Shown piece by piece: positions 57,727 through 64,000 of a DNA stretch of 64,000 nt. Origin of the DNA: Malania oleifera (lineage: Eukaryota; Streptophyta; Magnoliopsida; Santalales; Ximeniaceae). The notes below the pieces were generated by a model, which saw nothing but the letters and a program-made list of their open reading frames with translations, made no database searches and was not told the DNA's origin. Each line of letters begins with the position of its first letter. Within the stretch, counting starts at the first letter, position 1. Position numbers and translations under genes: made by a program. The stretch covers positions 1,716,001 through 1,780,000 of the forward strand of contig NC_080422.1 of NCBI RefSeq assembly GCF_029873635.1, written 5' to 3'.

Positions 57727-58480
57727 GGATGGATCCTAGAGGCAAAGGCGTGGATGAAGGAGGAGGAAGTGAAATGGGATCTTCCAGCGGGGATGAGATT
57801 GACACCTCTCGACTGTTACAAGGAATAGCTCATCAGGTTAGGGAAGAAATGAGACGGGATTTTGGGGGAACAAGCTATCCACTGGTGCACCAAGGTTGCA
57901 CCATTAATCAATTTACTCATCTGAAACCCTCATCTTTTGAGGGTGGCACTGATCCGATTAAGGCTGAGATGTGGATGCAAGAAATGGAGAAAATACTTGT
58001 TGTGTTGAATTGTACTGAGGAGCAGAAGGTTCTCTTCGCCACCTTCAAATTGGCTGGAGAAGCTAAATGGTGGTGGCATGCAATGAAACTATTGGAGCAG
58101 TGAGCGGTACCTATAGCGATGACCTAGGGTCACTTCAAGCAGGTCTTCTACGACCGATATTTTTCTGCCACCACCAGAAATGCGAAGACGGGGGAATTTT
58201 TTAGCTTGGCTCAGGGACGCCTCACTATTCAGCAATATGCTACTAAATTTCTAGAGCTATCTCGTTTTGCACCTTCTGTGGTTGCAGATGAATATCAGAA
58301 GGCAACGTGGTTTGAAAGGGGTCCGAATCAGAGGATTCACGAGCATATGACATGTTTGTAGATTCAGGATTTCACATAACTGGTGGAGAAAGCTATTGTT
58401 GTAGAGTCAAGTCTACAGAGAGGTATAAAAGCATCAGAACGAATAGGTGATTAGCTTTTTGATTGTAGGAATAGGTGATT
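57727..58480 (+). pseudogene. E5 gag region
   Basis: The ATG lies 2 nt after an acceptor-like TTTAG. The best preserved stretch is about 120 residues: [54 protein letters not shown]. Later Gag segments follow to about 58430. The closest relative in the window is the E2 gag. No zinc knuckle or protease follows before the polypurine tract. Fossil, a few breaks. Confidence 0.8.
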
Positions 58481-58520
58481 AACAAATTTTGAAGATGAAA
58501 TTCTTTTAAGGAGGGGAGAA

Positions 58521-60389
58521 TGTAACGGCCCGGAAAATTTTGACTATTTAAAATAATAAGAAAGATAATAAAAGGTAAAAAAAAAAAAAGGAAAATAGGA
58601 GAAAAAGGAAAAGAAATTAGAAAAGGAAATAAGCAAGCGCCTCGTCGACGGGTTGAATTTTCTCATCAACGAGCAGTCTTCAAAGCCTCGTCGTCGAATA
58701 TGCATATCTCGTACGCGAGGGTTTACCAAGAGAGGGTTTTGAATACCTAAATTTCATCGACGAGCTCCCGTTCTTGTCCATAAGTGGTGTTCTCAGGCTC
58801 GTCGACGAGTCCAGACGTCTCGTCGATGAGGCCACGTGGCAAGTTGCTTATAAATAGGTAAAAATCATATTTCAGCGGAGGAAATTTGTTTCTCTTCACT
58901 TTCTCTCTCTAAGCCGTGACTCCTCTGCCTTCTCTCTTCGATTCCGAGCCGAATTTAGCTCGGTTCGATGATCGGAAGCTACCATGAGACTTCTGGGAAG
59001 ATTCTCTACATTATAAGCAGAGCGGATTTTCGATTTGAGAAATTTGGGAAACATCCCAAAATCAGGGTAAGTGAAATAATTTAAGGTATTATTATTATTA
59101 TTTTGAGGTATTTGGAGCCTAGGAAGTATTATAAGGGTGTTTTACTAAGATTTGAGGAATTTGAAATTTTTGGAATGCAGGGTCTCGTTTTGTCGATTTT
59201 AGGTAGGAATTCAGAGGATTGGGTAAGGGGAAATATTTTATAATAGCTTTTTAATAATTTTAAACGACTAATTTCGTGTATAATTTCTACATATTCAGAT
59301 ATAGTTTTTCTGAAACATGCTAGTATTGAAAATATTGATTTTAAATATATTATATGGGGAAAAATCATGTGGTTGAAACCATTCTTGTTAATTAAATGAT
59401 TGTGGGCATTATGGAAAGTTGAATCATTAAGATTGCGAATAATGTTTGGGTGTGATTTTTGCCTGGTTGATTTTGCTGGTTAATTTCAGATACTGGACGA
59501 TTGTGTATACTGTGGTAATTGTGTGGATGTGATTGATTGGTCAGGTTGGTTATTGATTTGTGTTGTGGTTTATGCAAATTACAATATAACATTGACATTG
59601 GTATGAGGAGGTCGTTATATTGTACCTAGTATATCCATCATATAACGTTGGCAGTGGTATGAGGAGGTCATTATATGAGCTTTTATATTGGGAGGTAAAC
59701 ATTGGCAGTGGTATAAGGAGGTTGTTTACCTATTTACCATGAACGGAGTGTTTGTTTTGTAACTAGTGTGGTTTGATTAGTCTTGCGTGGACCAGTCTTG
59801 TGTGGACATATATGTTGTGTGATTGATTAGTCATGTGTGGACATATATGCAGTGTGATTGGTTTGTCCGTTGTGGACCAGTCCTGTGTGAACAGGTATGT
59901 TGTAACTGATAGTCCTTTGTGGACGTGTATGATGTGTGGGTTAGTAGTCCTATATGGACGATTACATGTTGTGTGGATCTAGACCCTATGTGGATATGAT
60001 TGAAGACTATATGTCTATCATGTGTGGATTGATTGTGATAGGTTTATATGTGTGGAGTTCTGTGAAACGAATATGGTTGGTTGCATATGACTTTAATTAA
60101 TTAGGTATCTTGGGTAAAGTAGATTACTTCACATGAGGGCTTGCTGAGGAAGGTGAGTACTTTGGTAATCATTTGTGGATAGCAGAGTAGAGGGAAGTCA
60201 CTTGTATGGGCGGGTGACCTTCTCTATTCTCAGTGACTTTACCTGGATACATAACCCGAGGGCTTACTAAGGAAGGTGAGTGCCTTGGTGTTAGCACTAG
60301 AGCAGAGGGAATCTACTTGTATGGGCGGGTAGACGTCTCTATTCTCTGGAATTATGAGCAAAATATAAATGAATGTAGGCATGTGATTA
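58521..60389 (+). repeat. E5 3' LTR (to the copia insertion)
   Basis: Matches 55026 onward closely: TGTAACGGCCCGG start, palindrome array 58637-58835, TATAAAT at 58849, repeat units at 59590-59720 and 59780-59960. It stops at 60389, where copia element C3 begins (probable target site GATTA, 60385-60389). The remainder, with the conserved splice-like block, should lie right of the window. Confidence 0.88.
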
Positions 60390-62280
60390 TGTTGACTCTA
60401 CGAGTCCAATCTTATTTTGATAATGACAAATCACTTGATATTTGATCTGTGCATTAAGTTTGTGAACAGGACTTACACTAAGTATGCACGGAAAGTTAAC
60501 AAATCTTGGCAAAGATCCATGGAACTCAAAGAGTACGGGAATCAAAATACAAGCGGCAAAGTTCAAGAATATCTTAGGAAAGGGTATTTAGAACTCATGT
60601 ATTAACATTTTCATATGATTAAATTTGAGGCTCATTATAACTTAGAATGGTTTTAGGATTCATGCATTTCATGTACATCATTAGGAAACTCTCATGGACA
60701 TTGAAATGTTTTCAAAATCATGAAAATTATATTTTATGAAAGACCCAAGAAAAGAAGCCAAGCAGATTTTGTAGTTAGAAATGAAAATTTGAGAGAATGG
60801 GGAGTTTGGTCGCCTGAACTCAAACCTCAGTAACCTGAAGAATTTCTTCAGTTGCCTGAAGATTAAGTTCAGTCGCCTGAAGAATTAAATGGAGAAGACA
60901 GAACCTGGTCGAGGCTCTTCGGTCGCCTGACCTTGGGACCTCAGGCGCCTAAAGTTGATACTTCAGGAGCCTGAAGTCGAGTTTAGTTGCCTGAACTCGC
61001 GGGAAAGCCTAAAAATCAGTTCTTTATTAAAAAGACACGCGAAGTATCTTATTGATCCAATGGCTGAGATTAATTCTAAGGGTAATATAATATATATTAT
61101 GAATATCTAAACCCTAGAGACAAGCGAAGAGATACAACAAGAAAGATATACATCTCATTGCAAGATTTGAACCCTAGAGCCAGTTTTCTGCACTTCAATC
61201 TTCTTCCATCTTCGTTTGGGAAAATCTCTACTGAATTCAAAAGGGCACTCATTCATCCAACTAAACTTTGATCCAGTATTAAGGTTCGATCTGTCAAGTT
61301 ATTATTTTTCAAGAACCTATCATCTCTTTACGTGTTTATCGTTAGAAAGAGGTTTTGATCTTGAGTGTGTATTCACATATAAAAACTGATTTTCGAGAAG
61401 ATCATGTTTTAAGAAAAACTTATTAGCTTGGTTGATTGATTTGAAATTCAAGAAGTACATAAACACATATTCATATATATTGTTCATTGGGTTTCTTATT
61501 GAAAAACCTACTTTGATTAAAATATTGGAACTTGAAGGAAAACTTTGTGATTTTTTATTGAGTTGTATTCAAGTCAAATTCTTGTTAAATAGCTCACTTT
61601 AAATATACTTGAGCATCTTTACAAAGTGAATCAAGTACCCTAGTGGACTCCAAAGCATTCCAAATATATTTTCACTTAGGAGTTTTGATTAAATACAAAT
61701 TTGTGTGTTGACACATATCATACATCAAACGATTGTATCGTTTTTCATACATTCTTGAGCTTCAAGTTATATCATATGTTAATGTAATAGGAAATTGAAT
61801 TGTACTCACAAGCTTTTGTTAGAAGCATTGTTTTGAGTGTTATTTTCAGATTTCATTGTAAACACGGTTCGATTTGTGAACTGGGTGTGAGAAGGAAGCT
61901 GTACCTCTTGTGAGTAGCGGATAAGGAGGGAGTTGTACCTCTTGTAAGCAGCGGTTCATAAGGGAAGTTCCGTCCCACTTTAAGGAGCAGGGTTTTTTAG
62001 TGAATCCTTGAGTGGTTGCTCAAGGCGAGACGTAGGCCAAGTCGGCTGAACCTCGTAAAATCACATTTGTCTTCTCTCTTCCCTTTACTCTTTATTTTTC
62101 GCGTTATATTTAAATTGAGTATATTGCATGCATAGATAGGATTGCCACACTCACACATAATTGAGCAACTAGAAGTAGTTGGTAAACTTATAAGAAGTGT
62201 GTAAAAGAAAATTAAGTGAATTATTTTTTTAATATCCAATTCATCCCCCCCCCCCCTTTGGGATTACACCTTAATCAACA
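60390..62280 (+). repeat. C3 5' LTR
   Basis: 1.89-kb copia LTR. It shares with C1 and C2 the start block (TTTTGATAATGACAAAT), the block CAAGGCGAGACGTAGGCC (62018), and a C-tract terminal region (CCCCCTTTGGGATTACACC). A C run of about a dozen lies at 62245-62256. I see no clear TATAAAT; an AT-rich TATAATATATATTATG lies near 61088. Confidence 0.88.
60808..61005. promoter_or_regulatory. Palindrome array in U3 of C3
   Basis: About ten copies of CTTCAGTCGCCTGAAG-type motifs, many separated by 15-25 bp. Examples are GGTCGCCTGAAC (60809), CTTCAGTTGCCTGAAG (60847), GTTCAGTCGCCTGAAG (60867) and CTTCAGGAGCCTGAAG (60962). It corresponds in position to the C1 and C2 arrays but differs in sequence. Confidence 0.6.
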
Positions 62281-62282
62281 TT

Positions 62283-62294
62283 TGGTATCAGAGC
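62283..62294 (+). other. C3 primer-binding site (tRNA-Met type)
   Basis: Exact TGGTATCAGAGC, 2 nt after the LTR. Confidence 0.92.
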
Positions 62295-62335
62295 GGATTT
62301 ACTTAGACTTGATAGTTAATTTGTAAAACGATCAC

Positions 62336-64000
62336 ATGACACACATTGGTGTAACTCCATTTGGTGAGGGACACTCATCCACTAGACCCCCCATTTTCTG
62401 TGGTGTAAATTACACCTATTGGAAACGTAGGATGAGCATATATCTACTGAATGTAGATTGGAAAGTTTGGAAAATTGTGACTAAGGGAAATCACATTCCC
62501 ATGAAAGTAATTGATAAGATTAATGTACCTAAAACTGAAGATAAATATACTGAAGAAGATTGGAAGTTAGTTCAAAGTAATGCCACAGCCATGAACATAC
62601 TTTTCTGTGCACTAAATGTCAATGAATTTAATAGGATAATGGCATGTAACTCAGCTAAAGAAATTTGGGAAAAGACGTTACATATAAAGGCACTAAGGAA
62701 GTAAAGGATAGAAGGATAGACATGCTCACTAGTGAATATGAGGCATTTAAAATTCTGGTTGATGAATCCATACAATCCATGTACACTAGATTCACACACA
62801 TCATTAACTCTTTAAATGCTCTTGGAAAAACTTACCCTTCTTATGAGTTGATTAGAAAAATACTCAAGGGATTACCTCCAGTGTGGGAAGCTAAAGCTAC
62901 TGTAATAGTAGAAGGGAGAAACCTCAAGGAGATGTTGGTGGACGAACTGATTGGCTCACTTATCACCTATGAGCTGGCGATAAACGAGAGGAAAAATGAA
63001 CAAAGGAAAGCCAAGAAGGTCACTGCACTTAAGGCATCATCAAGCTATTCAAGTGAAGGAAGCGATTCCGAAACGGATGATGACATGGCCTTGCTAACAA
63101 AGAAGTTCGGGAAGTTCTTAAAGAAGAACAAAAAGTTCAACAGAAAATTTCAGAACTCTAAATTAGAAAGAGGAGAGCAAAGCATGAAGAAAAAAAAGAA
63201 GGATCCACCAACATGCTACAATTGCCGAGAAGTTGGACACGTCAAGCCCGAGTGCCCCAAACTCATGAAAGCTTCAAGGAAAAAGAAGAAGGCGTTGAAA
63301 GTCAACTGGGATACACACAGCACTAGCAGTTCAGAATATAAATCCAGCAACGATGAGGTTGCTAATCTGTGTCTAATGGCACATGATGACTTTGAGGTAC
63401 TATCATCTTGTTCATCATCTTCATACTACTCTAGTGAATCTGAAAATGAAAATGATATGATGTCATATGATGAACTGAAACAAGAATACCTATACACTAT
63501 TAAAATACTTGAGAAGAAAACAAAGAAAATTTCTGAGTTAAGAAGCCAAGTCAAAGAACTTTCAAATCTTGTTGAACACCAAAATGAATCTCATGCATCT
63601 TTCATGAAGGATAAAGAGCTTAAAATTGAGGAACTAGAAAAGGACTTGAAAGAAAAATTTGAAATTATTTGTAAATTTACCGAAGGACAAGACAACTTTG
63701 AAAAGCTATTAAGATCTCAAAGAAATTCTCTAGAAAAAGAAGGGCTCAGTTTTAATGGTAAAGAAAATATAAGGAAAAGACAACTTTAGATGGGATATTT
63801 CACAAAAGAATCAAAGTCATTTGTCCCAACTAAGAATCATTATAGATATACTACATGCTTTAAATGTAGAAGGTTGGGTCACATACAATTTGATTGTCCT
63901 TTAAAAAATAAAGATGTAAAAATTAAGAGAGTATGGAAGGTGAAAGGTCAAACTAGCACTAACCCTCCTAGACCCAAGACAATCAGGGTACCAAAGCTAG
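62336..64000 (+). pseudogene. C3 gag region
   Basis: N-terminal copia Gag segment RPPIFCGVNYTYWKRRMSIY and AWNIL-type positions (TAMNILFCALNVNEFNRIMA). Then the UBN2-like region (YTRFTHIINSLNALGKTYPS, LIRKILKGLPPVWEAKATVI), a CCHC zinc knuckle near 63215 (CYNCREVGHVKPEC), an acidic/Ser-rich stretch, a coiled coil about 63450-63690 (LKQEYLYTIKILEKKTKKIS), and a second CCHC knuckle near 63856 (CFKCRRLGHIQFDC). Little damage is visible. Capsid and RNA-binding role. Confidence 0.85.

Larger units (their letters stand above)
55026..60389 (+). mobile_element. E5: gag-only Ty3/gypsy element with long LTRs
   Basis: 5' LTR 55026-57339, exact primer site TGGTATCAGAGC at 57342-57353, an internal region of only about 1.18 kb containing gag, polypurine tract AAGGAGGGGAGAA (58508-58520), then 3' LTR from 58521, into which copia element C3 is inserted at 60390. 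No protease, RT, RNase H or integrase sequence is recognisable, so it would have depended on proteins from related elements. The left target site is GAACT (55021-55025) in E4; its partner lies outside the window. The two LTRs look more alike by eye than those of E1, which fits its young place in the nest. Gag is broken a few times. Confidence 0.85.
60390..64000 (+). mobile_element. C3: Ty1/copia element (SIRE/Maximus-like), runs off the window
   Basis: 5' LTR 60390-62280 (TGTTGACTCT to TTAATCAACA, with the matching inverted ends TGTTGA/TCAACA), exact primer site TGGTATCAGAGC at 62283-62294, and a gag region from 62336 to beyond 63950. The rest of pol and the 3' LTR are outside. The long LTR, and the gag with a zinc knuckle, a Lys/Glu-rich coiled coil and a second zinc knuckle, fit the SIRE/Maximus lineage. 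It is the youngest insertion in this nest (inside E5, inside E4). The visible part looks well preserved, with only about one or two breaks. Confidence 0.88.

Overview
The window is nuclear DNA of a eudicot plant, probably one with a repeat-rich, woody-type genome. The evidence is plant Ty3/gypsy chromovirus and SIRE/Maximus-type Ty1/copia elements, primer sites matching plant initiator tRNA-Met, and a CBL-interacting protein kinase (CIPK) gene of the intron-poor class with a spliced 5' leader. About 53 of 64 kb is LTR-retrotransposon sequence in nests. Most boundaries were fixed from TG...CA ends and 5-bp target duplications read directly. No bacterial features, tRNA or rRNA genes, or CRISPR arrays were seen. 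All similarity and age statements are by-eye comparisons.

Layout. 1-422: a long foldback hairpin and two short palindromic units (host or MITE-like DNA). 423-16082: a copia solo LTR (C1) split by a complete-length gypsy element E1 (1668-12648, itself holding solo LTR S1 at 6535-8703) and by solo LTR S2 (13361-15781, minus). 16083-16714: host DNA with a third palindromic unit. 16715-28657: gypsy element E2 (minus), holding solo LTR S3 (20699-23269). 28658-31415: host DNA with a LINE tail, more palindromic units and copy A of a duplicated segment. 31416-36385: a gypsy LTR fragment (F1) split by copia solo LTR C2 (32185-36247), which holds gypsy solo LTR S4 (34069-36024, minus). 36386-43587: the gene island, with duplicate copy A' (a secreted-peptide-like first exon and a 57-bp-arm hairpin) and the CIPK2-like gene (5' exon about 37845, coding 39953-41401). 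43588-64000: a second nest made of E3 (with S5), E4 (minus), gag-only E5, and copia element C3 running off the right edge.

The one host gene that looks functional is the CIPK, a Ca2+-signalling kinase recruited by calcineurin-B-like sensors. It has a glutamine-rich tail and a roughly 1.95-kb leader intron containing a SINE.

The most interesting structure is inside the LTRs. (1) Nearly every LTR family has an array of short palindromes just upstream of its TATA box: TCGTCGACGA in gypsy, GTTCGGTCGACCGAAC or paired-change variants in copia. (2) Every gypsy LTR that extends far enough has a conserved block (GCCACACA, a TGAGA/TCTCA mini-hairpin, a pyrimidine tract, then a CAG-type acceptor-like site). 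This fits GTAAG donor-like sites downstream of the TATA box and suggests a spliced LTR leader. (3) In all four gypsy elements with gag, the gag ATG lies 1-2 nt after another acceptor-like AG.
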